DNA of 64,000 nt from Xaviernesmea rhizosphaerae (GTDB taxonomy: Bacteria > Pseudomonadota > Alphaproteobacteria > Rhizobiales > Rhizobiaceae). Each line of letters opens with the position of its first letter. Positions within the stretch are counted from its first letter, which is position 1. The stretch lies in the NCBI RefSeq assembly GCF_001938945.1, contig NZ_MKIO01000037.1, forward strand, positions 86,949 to 150,948, in the 5' to 3' direction. The notes under the pieces are model-generated. The model had not been told where the DNA came from and did not search any database. It worked only from the letters and a program-made list of their open reading frames with translations. The position numbers and the translations under genes were made by a program. This document shows positions 36,601 through 45,517 of this stretch, piece after piece.

Positions 36601-37299
36601 ATGGCTCAACAGCTGCTGATGCCGAAGGCAACCGCCGTCTGGCTTGTTGACAACACCGCTTTGTCGTTCGACCAGATTGCCCAGTTCTGCAAGCTTCATC
36701 CGCTGGAAGTCAAAGCGATCGCCGATGGCGAATCCGCGCAGGGCATCAAGGGGCTGGATCCGATCGCCACCGGCCAGCTCTCGCGCGACGAGATCGTGCG
36801 CGCCGAAAAGAATCCGGCCTACAAGCTGAAGCTTTCCGAGCCGAAGGTACGCGTGCCCGAATCCAAGCGCCGCGGCCCGCGCTACACCCCGGTTTCCAAG
36901 CGTCAGGACCGGCCGAACGCCATTCTCTGGCTGGTGCGCAACCATCCGGAACTGAAGGACGCGCAGATCTCCCGTCTCGTCGGCACCACCAAGTCGACCA
37001 TCGAGCAGATCCGCGATCGCAGCCACTGGAATTCCGCCAATCTGACGGCGATGGACCCGGTAACGCTCGGCCTGTGCTCGCAGATCGATCTCGATCTCGA
37101 AGTCGAACGCGCCGCCAAGAACCGGCCGCTGCCGACCGCCGCCGAACTCGGCGCCACGCTCGAAGCCGCGCAGGAAACCGAAAAGCTCGGCTTCAGCTAT
37201 GAGCGCGAGGAAGAGAAGGAAATGGACGCCGACGCCGTCTTCGCCAAGCTGAAGTCGCTGAAGTCCACCCACACCGAGGAGGAAGACGAGGACTATTGA
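36601..37299 (+). CDS. trcR: Cell-cycle transcriptional regulator TrcR (DUF1013)
   Basis: A 232-residue DUF1013 protein. The start MAQQLLMPKATAVWLVDNT, the FDQIAQFCKLHPLEVKAIADGE block (helix-turn-helix-like), the central ESKRRGPRYTPVSKRQDRP and a second HTH-like block WLVRNHPELKDAQISRLVG...IRDRSHWN are characteristic. It is conserved across alphaproteobacteria and annotated as a cell-cycle-linked transcription factor. The acidic C-terminus ends TEEEDEDY. AAGGA lies eight bases before ATG 36601. Confidence 0.9.
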   Translation: MAQQLLMPKATAVWLVDNTALSFDQIAQFCKLHPLEVKAIADGESAQGIKGLDPIATGQLSRDEIVRAEKNPAYKLKLSEPKVRVPESKRRGPRYTPVSKRQDRPNAILWLVRNHPELKDAQISRLVGTTKSTIEQIRDRSHWNSANLTAMDPVTLGLCSQIDLDLEVERAAKNRPLPTAAELGATLEAAQETEKLGFSYEREEEKEMDADAVFAKLKSLKSTHTEEEDEDY

Positions 37300-37327
37300 T
37301 CCTCTTCCTGCCTGCGACGAAAGACCA

Positions 37328-37361
37328 GGCCGGCGCCTTTCAAAGGCAGCCGGCCTTTTTC
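37328..37361. terminator. Terminator between trcR and the yggS gene
   Basis: AGGCCGGC (37328-37335) pairs with GCCGGCCT around an inner CCTTT/AAAGG stem and is followed by TTTTT. It ends trcR transcription on the plus strand. Confidence 0.85.
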
Positions 37362-37412
37362 ATGCCGTGACGGCGGGATCGCCTGACGCGGCGACAGATC
37401 CGGCCGGCAACC

Positions 37413-38072
37413 TCACCGGCTGCCGAAGATCGCCGATCCCACCCGCACGCTGGTGGCGCCGAAGGCAACCGCCGTCTCGAAATCGCCGGACATGCCCATG
37501 GACAGCTTCGAGAGACCGCAGGCGCGCGCGAGCTTGTCCAAGAGGGCGAAATGCGGGCCGGGATTTTCGTCCGCCGGCGGAATGCACATCAGACCCTCGA
37601 CAGGAAGCCCGATCTCTTCGCGGCAGAGGCGTATAAAGTCCTCGGTCTCCTCGGGCGCAATGCCGGCCTTTTGCGGCTCGAGCCCTGTATTGACCTGAAC
37701 ATAGGTGCGCACCGGCCGGCCCTGGCGGCCGATCTCCTCCGCCACCGCCTTGGCGATCTTCGGCCGGTCGATCGTCTGGATCACGTCAAACAGCGCCACG
37801 GCATCGGCCGCCTTGTTGGATTGCAGCGGGCCGATCAGATGCAGCTCGATGCCGTCGGTCTCGGCCTGCAGCGCCGGCCATTTGCCCTGCGCCTCCTGCA
37901 CCCGGTTTTCCCCGAACACGCGCTGGCCGCAGGCAATCACCGGCCGAATGGCCTCGGCGTCGAAGGTCTTGGACACCGCCACAAGGGACACGCTGCCGGC
38001 CGGGCGGCCGGCCGCCTGCTCGGCGCGCGCAATCTTTTCGCGGACATCCCTGAGATTGTCTTCCACGCCCAT
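37413..38072 (-). CDS. YggS-family PLP homeostasis protein
   Basis: Single-domain TIM-barrel protein (alanine-racemase fold, 219 residues) that binds pyridoxal 5'-phosphate and maintains vitamin B6 balance; it has no known catalytic activity. K35 in VAVSKTFDAE is the Schiff-base lysine; GENRVQEAQGKWPAL, HLIGPLQSNKA, VNTGLEPQKAGI, LSMGMSGDFETAVAFGAT and VRVGSAIFG are conserved blocks. ATG 38072 has GGGGAG about eight bases upstream. It is divergent from leuS and convergent with trcR. Confidence 0.93.
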   Translation of the reverse strand: MGVEDNLRDVREKIARAEQAAGRPAGSVSLVAVSKTFDAEAIRPVIACGQRVFGENRVQEAQGKWPALQAETDGIELHLIGPLQSNKAADAVALFDVIQTIDRPKIAKAVAEEIGRQGRPVRTYVQVNTGLEPQKAGIAPEETEDFIRLCREEIGLPVEGLMCIPPADENPGPHFALLDKLARACGLSKLSMGMSGDFETAVAFGATSVRVGSAIFGSR

Positions 38073-38290
38073 GGCCTGCTCCCCTGTTCCGACTGTGCGC
38101 CGCATGGCGCCTTGACCCGTTGCTTAGCGGCGCCGGCGCCCGCTGCCAAGGGTGCCGCCCGGCAAAGCCTCGGCGCAAACGGGCGCAAAACTTGACGCTT
38201 GCACCGTTTCATGATGAAGGTTCGGCCACGATTTTGGGCGCGTCGATGCGCTTTCACCCCTTCTCCTCAGCACATTCTCAAGAAAAACGC

Positions 38291-40915
38291 ATGGCCACCG
38301 AACGCTACAATCATCGTGATGCCGAGCCCCGCTGGCAGGCGACCTGGGACGAACAGCAGGTCTTCAAGACAGACAATGCCGACCCGCGCGAGAAATACTA
38401 CGTGCTGGAAATGTTCCCCTACCCCTCGGGGCGGGTGCATATGGGCCATGTGCGCAACTACACCATGGGCGATGTCGTTGCCCGCTACAAGCGCGCCCGC
38501 GGCTATAACGTGCTGCACCCCATGGGCTGGGACGCCTTCGGCATGCCGGCAGAAAATGCGGCGATGGAGCGCGGTGTCCATCCCGCCAGCTGGACCTATC
38601 AGAACATCGCCTCAATGAAGGCGCAGCTGAAGCGCATGGGTCTGTCGCTCGACTGGTCGCGCGAATTCGCCACCTGCGATGTCGCCTATTACGCCCAGCA
38701 GCAGGCCCTGTTCCTCGATTTCCTGGAAAAGGGGCTGGTCTATCGCAAGCAGTCCAAGGTCAACTGGGACCCTGTCGACAACACGGTGCTCGCCAACGAG
38801 CAGGTGGTGGACGGGCGCGGCTGGCGCTCCGGCGCGCTGGTGGAACAGCGCGAGCTGACGCAATGGTTCTTCCGCATCACCGACTATGCCGAGGATCTGC
38901 TGTCGGCCCTTGATACGCTTGACCAGTGGCCGGAAAAGGTCCGGCTGATGCAGAAGAACTGGATCGGCCGCTCCGAAGGCCTGTCGATCCGCTGGCAGAT
39001 CGTGCCGAGCCCGCTCAGCGGTGACGCGACTGAGGTCGAGGTCTACACCACCCGTCCCGACACGCTGTTCGGTGCCTCCTTCCTGGCGATCGCCGCGGAC
39101 CATCCGCTGGCCCGGGCGCTCAGCGAGAAGAGCCCTGAGATCGACGCCTTCTGCGAGGAAACCCGCCGCTCCGGCACCTCGCTCGCCGCCCTTGAAACGG
39201 CCGAGAAGAAGGGCATCGATACCGGACTGAAGGTCCGCCACCCGCTGGACCCCTCCTGGGAACTGCCGGTCTGGATCGCCAATTTCGTGCTGATGGATTA
39301 CGGCACGGGCGCGATCTTCGCCTGCCCCTCGGGCGACCAGCGCGACCTCGACTTCGCCCGCAAATATGATCTGCCGGTCGTTCCCGTGGTCATGCCGCGC
39401 GATGGGGATGCGGCGAGCTTCACCGTGGGCGACGAGGCCTATACCGGCGACGGCGTGATGATCAATTCGCGCTTCCTCAACGGCCTGTCAACGGACGAGG
39501 CCTTCACGCGCGTGGCCGAGACGCTGGAGAGCACCCAACTCGACGGCCGGCCGCAGGCCACCCGCAAGGTGAACTTTCGCCTGCGCGACTGGGGCATCTC
39601 GCGCCAGCGCTATTGGGGCTGCCCCATCCCGGTCATCCATTGCGCGGCTTGCGGCGTCGTGCCTGTGCCGAAGGCGGACCTGCCGGTCAAGCTTCCCGAT
39701 GACGTGACGTTCGACCGCCCCGGCAATCCCCTCGACCATCATCCGACCTGGCGCCACGTGGCCTGCCCGCAATGCGGCGCGGATGCGCGGCGCGAAACGG
39801 ACACGATGGACACCTTCGTCGATTCCTCCTGGTATTTCATGCGCTTCACCGCGCCCTGGGAGACGCAGCCGACCGAGCGCGCCGCCTGTGATCGCTGGAT
39901 CCCGGTCGACCAGTATATTGGCGGCATCGAGCATGCCATTCTGCACCTGCTCTATTCGCGCTTCTTCACCCGCGCCATGCAGGCAACGGGCCATGCCGGC
40001 GTCAGCGAGCCCTTCAAGGGCCTGTTCACGCAGGGCATGGTGGTGCACGAGACCTACCGTCGCGATAATGGCGCCCATGGCGAATGGGTGTCTCCGGCCG
40101 AGATCCGCATCGAGGAAAAGGACGGCAAGCGCCGTGCGACCCTGATCGACGGTGGCGCGGAAGTGACCATCGGTTCGATCGAGAAAATGTCGAAGTCGAA
40201 GAAGAACGTCGTCGATCCCGACGACATCATCGACTCCTACGGCGCCGATACCGCCCGCTTCTTCGTTTTGTCCGACTCCCCGCCCGATCGCGACGTGATC
40301 TGGTCGGAAGCCGGCGTCGAAGGGGCGAACCGCTTCGTCCAGCGCGTCTGGCGCCTGATCTCGGAAGCCGAGTGGCTGGCCGCCACACCGGCCCGCCCGG
40401 CCTTCGAGGGGCCGGGTCTTGCTATTTCGCAGATCGCGCATAAGACGCTGAAGGCGATCCAGGGCGACTTCGATCACCTCGCCTTCAACAAGGCCGTGGC
40501 GCGCCTCTATGAGTTCGTCAATGCGCTGGCGGGTCCGCTGACGCAGTCGACCGCCGAGACCGACGAAGGCCTTCGCGCGGCGCTGAAGGATGCGGTGTCG
40601 ATCCTCCTGCGCCTCATCGCGCCGATGACCCCGCATCTGGCCGAGGAGTGCTGGTCCGCCATCGGCGGCACCGGTCTCGTGGCCATGACCGATTGGCCGG
40701 CCTTCGAGCCGCGCCTCGTCATGGAAAACGAGGTGACGATGCCGGTGCAGATCAATGGCAAGAAGCGTGGCGATTTGACAATCGCCCGCGACGCGGACCA
40801 GACTGCCGTCGAACAGGCCGTGCTGGCCATGGACGTGGTTCAGGCCGCGCTCGAGGGCCGCACGCCGAAAAAGATCATCGTCGTGCCGCAGAGGATCGTA
40901 AATGTCGTTGTCTGA
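38291..40915 (+). CDS. leuS: Leucyl-tRNA synthetase
   Basis: Charges tRNA-Leu; class I synthetase of 874 residues. HIGH-type motif PYPSGRVHMGHVRNY (about 41-55), the CP1 editing domain (about 220-420, with TTRPDTLFGASF and the acidic YGTGAIFACPSGDQRD), a CxxC pair region (HCAACG...CPQCGAD) and EKMSKSKKNVVDP (about 630). Start ATG 38291 (MATERYNHRDAEPRWQ); an in-frame ATG 45 bases earlier would add MRFHPFSSAHSQEKR. It overlaps lptE by 14 bp, so leuS, lptE and probably holA form one operon, an order common in rhizobia. Confidence 0.97.
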   Translation: MATERYNHRDAEPRWQATWDEQQVFKTDNADPREKYYVLEMFPYPSGRVHMGHVRNYTMGDVVARYKRARGYNVLHPMGWDAFGMPAENAAMERGVHPASWTYQNIASMKAQLKRMGLSLDWSREFATCDVAYYAQQQALFLDFLEKGLVYRKQSKVNWDPVDNTVLANEQVVDGRGWRSGALVEQRELTQWFFRITDYAEDLLSALDTLDQWPEKVRLMQKNWIGRSEGLSIRWQIVPSPLSGDATEVEVYTTRPDTLFGASFLAIAADHPLARALSEKSPEIDAFCEETRRSGTSLAALETAEKKGIDTGLKVRHPLDPSWELPVWIANFVLMDYGTGAIFACPSGDQRDLDFARKYDLPVVPVVMPRDGDAASFTVGDEAYTGDGVMINSRFLNGLSTDEAFTRVAETLESTQLDGRPQATRKVNFRLRDWGISRQRYWGCPIPVIHCAACGVVPVPKADLPVKLPDDVTFDRPGNPLDHHPTWRHVACPQCGADARRETDTMDTFVDSSWYFMRFTAPWETQPTERAACDRWIPVDQYIGGIEHAILHLLYSRFFTRAMQATGHAGVSEPFKGLFTQGMVVHETYRRDNGAHGEWVSPAEIRIEEKDGKRRATLIDGGAEVTIGSIEKMSKSKKNVVDPDDIIDSYGADTARFFVLSDSPPDRDVIWSEAGVEGANRFVQRVWRLISEAEWLAATPARPAFEGPGLAISQIAHKTLKAIQGDFDHLAFNKAVARLYEFVNALAGPLTQSTAETDEGLRAALKDAVSILLRLIAPMTPHLAEECWSAIGGTGLVAMTDWPAFEPRLVMENEVTMPVQINGKKRGDLTIARDADQTAVEQAVLAMDVVQAALEGRTPKKIIVVPQRIVNVVV

Positions 40916-41483
40916 TCTCGCGCCCCGGGCGCTGCGGGCGGGCCTTCTCGGTCTCGGACTGGCCGGCATGCTGCTGGCCTCCGGCTGCCAGGTGCGGCCG
41001 CTTTACGCCGATGGCGCCACCGGCATTCCGGGAACGGCGCTTGCGGCCATCGCCATCGAGCCGCCGAAGGACCGCGTCACGCAGGTGGTGCGCAACCGTC
41101 TGATCTTCCTCACCTCCGGCGGGGCAGGGCAGCCGGCGAACCCGGCCTATCATCTGGCGCTGACCGTCAAGAGCAACACAGAAGGCGTTCTCTACGACCA
41201 GCGCTCGAGCCGCGACACCAATTCGGACATGGCCACGGCCGGACGCGTGACGATCATGGTCGATTACAATCTCACCCGGATCTCCGATGGCAAGACGGTC
41301 GCGTCCGGTCACAGAACCGCCGTGGCGCTGGTGGACTTCTCGGTGCAGGAATTCGCCAAGCTGCGCGCCATTCGCGACGGCGAGGATCGGGCGGGCAAAG
41401 AGGTCGCCGAAGTCATCCGCGCCGATCTGGCAGCAGGCCTCGCCCGCGAACCTGCGCCGGCGGTCGCTCCCACCAAGGGCTGA
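40902..41483 (+). CDS. lptE: LPS assembly lipoprotein LptE
   Basis: Outer-membrane lipoprotein that plugs LptD and helps insert lipopolysaccharide. The 193-residue precursor has a hydrophobic signal (LLGLGLAGMLLASGC) with the lipobox cysteine at C29, followed by QVRPLY, a start typical of LptE. The mature domain is about 150 residues with alternating beta segments. ATG 40902 lies inside the end of leuS. The C-terminus is Ala/Pro-rich. The leuS-lptE-holA order supports the assignment since sequence similarity in this family is low. Confidence 0.88.
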   Translation: MSLSDLAPRALRAGLLGLGLAGMLLASGCQVRPLYADGATGIPGTALAAIAIEPPKDRVTQVVRNRLIFLTSGGAGQPANPAYHLALTVKSNTEGVLYDQRSSRDTNSDMATAGRVTIMVDYNLTRISDGKTVASGHRTAVALVDFSVQEFAKLRAIRDGEDRAGKEVAEVIRADLAAGLAREPAPAVAPTKG

Positions 41484-41659
41484 CGGGAACGAGCAGGGCG
41501 GCGGCGCCCTGCCCGCCATCATCCTCTGACCATTCGATGGCGCTTCAGCGCGGTGATGACGAGTCGACACAATACGAAGACCTGACGTGCGGACGCGACT
41601 CCGGGAGATCGCCACGCTCTTCAGAGCCTGCTGGCCGTTTTCAATGCAGACAGGATCCC

Positions 41660-42694
41660 ATGGCCGAGCTGAAAGCCCATGAAGTCGACGGCGCGCTGCG
41701 GCGTGGCCTGCCGAGCCAGAAGCTCATCCTGATCTACGGCCCCGATCGCGGCCTGGTCTCTGAGCGGGCACAGACGCTCGCGCGCCTGAGCGGCGTCGCG
41801 CTGGACGATCCGTTTTCCGTGATCCGACTGGACGCCGGCGACCTGCAGGCCAAGCCCGGCCGGCTGATCGAGGAGGTCTCCTCCTTCGGCCTGTTCGGCG
41901 GAGAGAAGCTGGTGTGGCTGCGCGCCGGCGGCACGGAAAAGACCCTGCAGGATGAACTGGCGGAGCTGGTGAAGATGCCGACCTCGCCGACGCTGGTGCT
42001 GATCGAAGCCGGCGATCTGAAGAAGGGCACGGGCCTGCGCAAGATTGCCGAGACCAGTTCCGCCCTGCTTGCGCTGCCCTGCTATGCGGACGATGCCAAG
42101 GCCGTGCAGGCGCTGATCGATGACGAGCTCGCCCAGGCCGGACTGCGCATCACCCCTGATGCCCGCGCCCGCCTCGCCGAATCGCTTGGGGGAGACCGCA
42201 TCGCCTCGCGCAACGAGCTGCGCAAGCTGGCGCTTTACGTTCAGGGCAAGCAGGAGATCGACGAGGACGACGTGATGGCGATCATTGGCGATGCCAGCGC
42301 CGTTTCCGTCGACGATGCCGTCGATGCCGTGCTGAAGGGCGATGTCGATGGGCTGGACCACGCACTGCGCAAGATCGCCGCCTCCAAGACGCCGCTTTTC
42401 CTGGTGCTGCAAGGCTGCCTCAAGCAGTTTCAGCAGATGGACGTGATGCGCGCGGAGATGGACGACAAGCGCTTGCCGGCAGGGCAGGTGATCGCGACGC
42501 TCGGCCGTGGCCTCCACTTCCGCCGCAAGCCGCTGATCGAGGCAGCTCTGAAAAACTGGACCGGCGCCAATCTTCGGCGCGAAGCCGAGCGGCTTCACAA
42601 TGCGATCCTGCAGACGCGGGGACGCGCGGCGCTGGAAGAGCAGATCGCCATGCATACGCTGCTCGCCGTGACCGTCGCAGGCAGACGGCGCTGA
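41660..42694 (+). CDS. holA: DNA polymerase III subunit delta
   Basis: Clamp-loader subunit that opens the beta sliding clamp during replication. The 344-residue product has the delta fold: an N-terminal AAA-like domain without nucleotide-binding motif (KLILIYGPDRGLVSERAQ near 22-39, TLVLIEAGDLKKGTGLRK), then the lid and C-terminal collar domain (SLGGDRIASRNELRKLALY, PLFLVLQGCLKQFQQM). ATG 41660 has AGGA five bases upstream; the frame extends to 41537 without homology. It lies 176 bp after lptE and converges on parB. Confidence 0.93.
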   Translation: MAELKAHEVDGALRRGLPSQKLILIYGPDRGLVSERAQTLARLSGVALDDPFSVIRLDAGDLQAKPGRLIEEVSSFGLFGGEKLVWLRAGGTEKTLQDELAELVKMPTSPTLVLIEAGDLKKGTGLRKIAETSSALLALPCYADDAKAVQALIDDELAQAGLRITPDARARLAESLGGDRIASRNELRKLALYVQGKQEIDEDDVMAIIGDASAVSVDDAVDAVLKGDVDGLDHALRKIAASKTPLFLVLQGCLKQFQQMDVMRAEMDDKRLPAGQVIATLGRGLHFRRKPLIEAALKNWTGANLRREAERLHNAILQTRGRAALEEQIAMHTLLAVTVAGRRR

Positions 42695-43123
42695 CAGCGC
42701 TCCCTGACTGCGGATGCGGCCTGCGTGAAGTCCTGTCGCGCAGAGGCTCCAAAGACATCCGGGCGCACGTGTCAGCGCAGCAGAACGCTCGTCGACCGTC
42801 ATTGCAATTTCGTACGAGATCCGGCTGATCGCATCGCGATATCTGCGACGCCTCGGCAGACGCGCGAAGTCCTCGTTTCGTCGTGCTCGCGCTGGTCCGA
42901 AGCATCGGCAAACGCCTGATATGTTTACACATCACGGATCTCGGCAGATCCTCGGGAAAAGCCCGGGGATGCCGTCGCGCGTGATGATGATCTCCGCCGG
43001 AAATCTCACGATTCGGACGTGATCCTCAGGATTTCGTATCACGCCTGGTCTGCGCCCGAAGTTTTTCAAAAATATCCGCGTAACGCTAGGCAATCTGACT
43101 GAAAAGCCGGCCCCGCCCGAACT
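42695..43123. other. 429-bp gap between holA and parB, no gene recognised
   Basis: Convergent gap. I found no coding frame with homology, no parS site and no clear intrinsic terminator; a short CTCGGG-AAAAG-CCCGGG-like dyad near 42952 is the best structure. A 64-codon open frame at 42725-42919 has no ribosome site. Confidence 0.45.
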
Positions 43124-44011
43124 CTAGCGCCGTTCGAGAATGCGGCAGAGATCCTCGAGCTGCTCCAGCGTTCTGTAGGAGATCTTCAGCTGCCCACCGC
43201 TGGCCTTGTGGCTCACGGAAACCTCCAGACCGAGGCTGTCTGACAGGGTGCGTTCCAGCGCCAGGGTATCGGCATCCTTGGCGGGTTTAAGCTGAGGGCG
43301 GCCGCCATTGGGATCGTTCTGCGCCTTGATGTCGTTCTGCGCCAGCTTTTCCGTGTCGCGCACCGACAGGCCCTTGGCGATGACCGCCTGGGCAAGCTTG
43401 ATCGGATCGGAGGTCGGGATCAGTGCCCGGGCATGGCCAGCGGACAGCGTTCCCGAGGACAGCATGTCGCGAACCGGGTCCGGCAGCTTCAACAGACGAA
43501 GGCTGTTGGCGACGTGGCTGCGGCTCTTGCCAACGATTTCGCCCAGATCGTTCTGGGTATAGCCATGCTCGGCCATCAACTGCTCATAGCCCATCGCCTC
43601 TTCGACGGGATTGAGATCGGACCGTTGCACATTTTCGACGATCGCGATTTCAAGCGCGGTGCGGTCGTCGACGTCACGAATGATCACAGGGATTTCGATG
43701 AGGCCCGCCAGCTGCGCCGCGCGCCAGCGACGCTCGCCGGCGATGATCTCATAGCGATCCTCCGGCATGGTGCGGACCACGACCGGTTGGACAATGCCAT
43801 GCTGGCGAACCGAGGCGGCCAGATCCTGCAGCTCCTGCTCGTCGAAGGTGCGACGGGGATTGCGCGGATTGCGCGAAATAAACTCGATCGGCACCTTGCG
43901 GTCGGCAGAGACGGTCGGTCGCTCCGCCGCCGCCGGAAGAGGCTGATCCATCTCGCCGATCAGCGCGGCCAGACCCCGGCCCAAACGACGACGCGACAGA
44001 TCCTCACTCAT
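43124..44011 (-). CDS. parB: Chromosome partitioning protein ParB
   Basis: CTP-dependent DNA clamp that loads at parS and spreads to form the origin-proximal partition complex. The 295-residue product has the N-terminal ParA-interacting segment LGRGLAALIGE (10-20), the CTPase motif GERRWRA (92-98), ENVQRSDLNP (126-135), a helix-turn-helix (about 152-172) that reads parS, and a C-terminal dimerisation domain. AAGG precedes ATG 44011. It follows parA by 62 bp in the mnmE-mnmG-rsmG-parA-parB series, and candidate binding sites occur at 45467, 47413 and 54092. Confidence 0.97.
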   Translation of the reverse strand: MSEDLSRRRLGRGLAALIGEMDQPLPAAAERPTVSADRKVPIEFISRNPRNPRRTFDEQELQDLAASVRQHGIVQPVVVRTMPEDRYEIIAGERRWRAAQLAGLIEIPVIIRDVDDRTALEIAIVENVQRSDLNPVEEAMGYEQLMAEHGYTQNDLGEIVGKSRSHVANSLRLLKLPDPVRDMLSSGTLSAGHARALIPTSDPIKLAQAVIAKGLSVRDTEKLAQNDIKAQNDPNGGRPQLKPAKDADTLALERTLSDSLGLEVSVSHKASGGQLKISYRTLEQLEDLCRILERR

Positions 44012-44073
44012 TGCCCTTATCCTTTGCTTCGGTCAGTCTTTTATGACGCAATTTCATTACGGGATCGAATCGA

Positions 44074-44868
<795 letters not shown>

Positions 44869-44872
44869 GTGT

Positions 44873-45517
44873 CTATCCTGTAATCCGCGGCAAAAGAGCG
44901 ATACGCGACACTTCGAGTACGACCGAATCCGGTTCGATAACACTCTGATGCTTTACCAGATCGAATCCAAAGCGGCCACGGGCCTTCTCGACCTCCAGAT
45001 CGAAATCCCGGCCTTTATGAAAGTAGGTGCGCAAATTTTCATTTGCGGCAGCCCAGGGCAGGCAGAATTCAAGCAATTGCGGGAGGTCGGCGAGCGCCCG
45101 CGCGGAGATGGCGTCACAAGACGGCACCAGCTTCGGTGCCTCTTCGATCCGAACCGGATGAACGGAGCCGCGGGCGCCCGTCTCCAGCAAGGCCACACGC
45201 AAAAAGGCAGCCTTCTTGTTGTTGCTCTCGATCAGATGAACCCAGCCCTCGGCCCGTTCCGCCAAGGCGATCGCGGTGATCACGCCGGGAAATCCACCGC
45301 CGGAGCCGAGGTCAACCCATTTCTGTGGCGCGGGATTGAGCGTGAAGATCTGCAGGCTGTCCGCGATATGCCGATCCCAGAGCTGGGGCAGGGTAGAGGG
45401 CGCCACCAGATTGATGGATTTTTGCCAACGCTGGAAAAGCTGCACGAAGTGATCCAATCGCTCCCGGGTTTCACGTGAAACACGCAGGCCGTTTATAAGA
45501 GCCAGAGGACTCGTCAT
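44873..45517 (-). CDS. rsmG: 16S rRNA m7G527 methyltransferase
   Basis: SAM-dependent methyltransferase (GidB) that modifies G527 of 16S rRNA; its loss gives low-level streptomycin resistance in other bacteria. The 214-residue product shows WDRHIADSL and the SAM motif VDLGSGGGFPGV (68-79), then LIESNNKKAAFL. ATG 45517 overlaps the mnmG stop as ATGA. Codons 13-17 (V-S-R-E-T) carry a parS site, a constraint that explains this N-terminal peptide. Confidence 0.95.
   Translation of the reverse strand: MTSPLALINGLRVSRETRERLDHFVQLFQRWQKSINLVAPSTLPQLWDRHIADSLQIFTLNPAPQKWVDLGSGGGFPGVITAIALAERAEGWVHLIESNNKKAAFLRVALLETGARGSVHPVRIEEAPKLVPSCDAISARALADLPQLLEFCLPWAAANENLRTYFHKGRDFDLEVEKARGRFGFDLVKHQSVIEPDSVVLEVSRIALLPRITG
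45467..45482. other. parS site inside rsmG
   Basis: GGTTTCACGTGAAACA matches parS (TGTTTCACGTGAAACA) except for the first base and contains the full 14-bp palindrome GTTTCACGTGAAAC. It is read as V-S-R-E-T in rsmG and lies about 0.6 kb upstream of parA. Confidence 0.88.

Noticed and set aside
42725..42919. 64-codon open frame in the holA-parB gap
   Set aside because: No ribosome site, Cys/Arg/Ser-rich translation and no domain.
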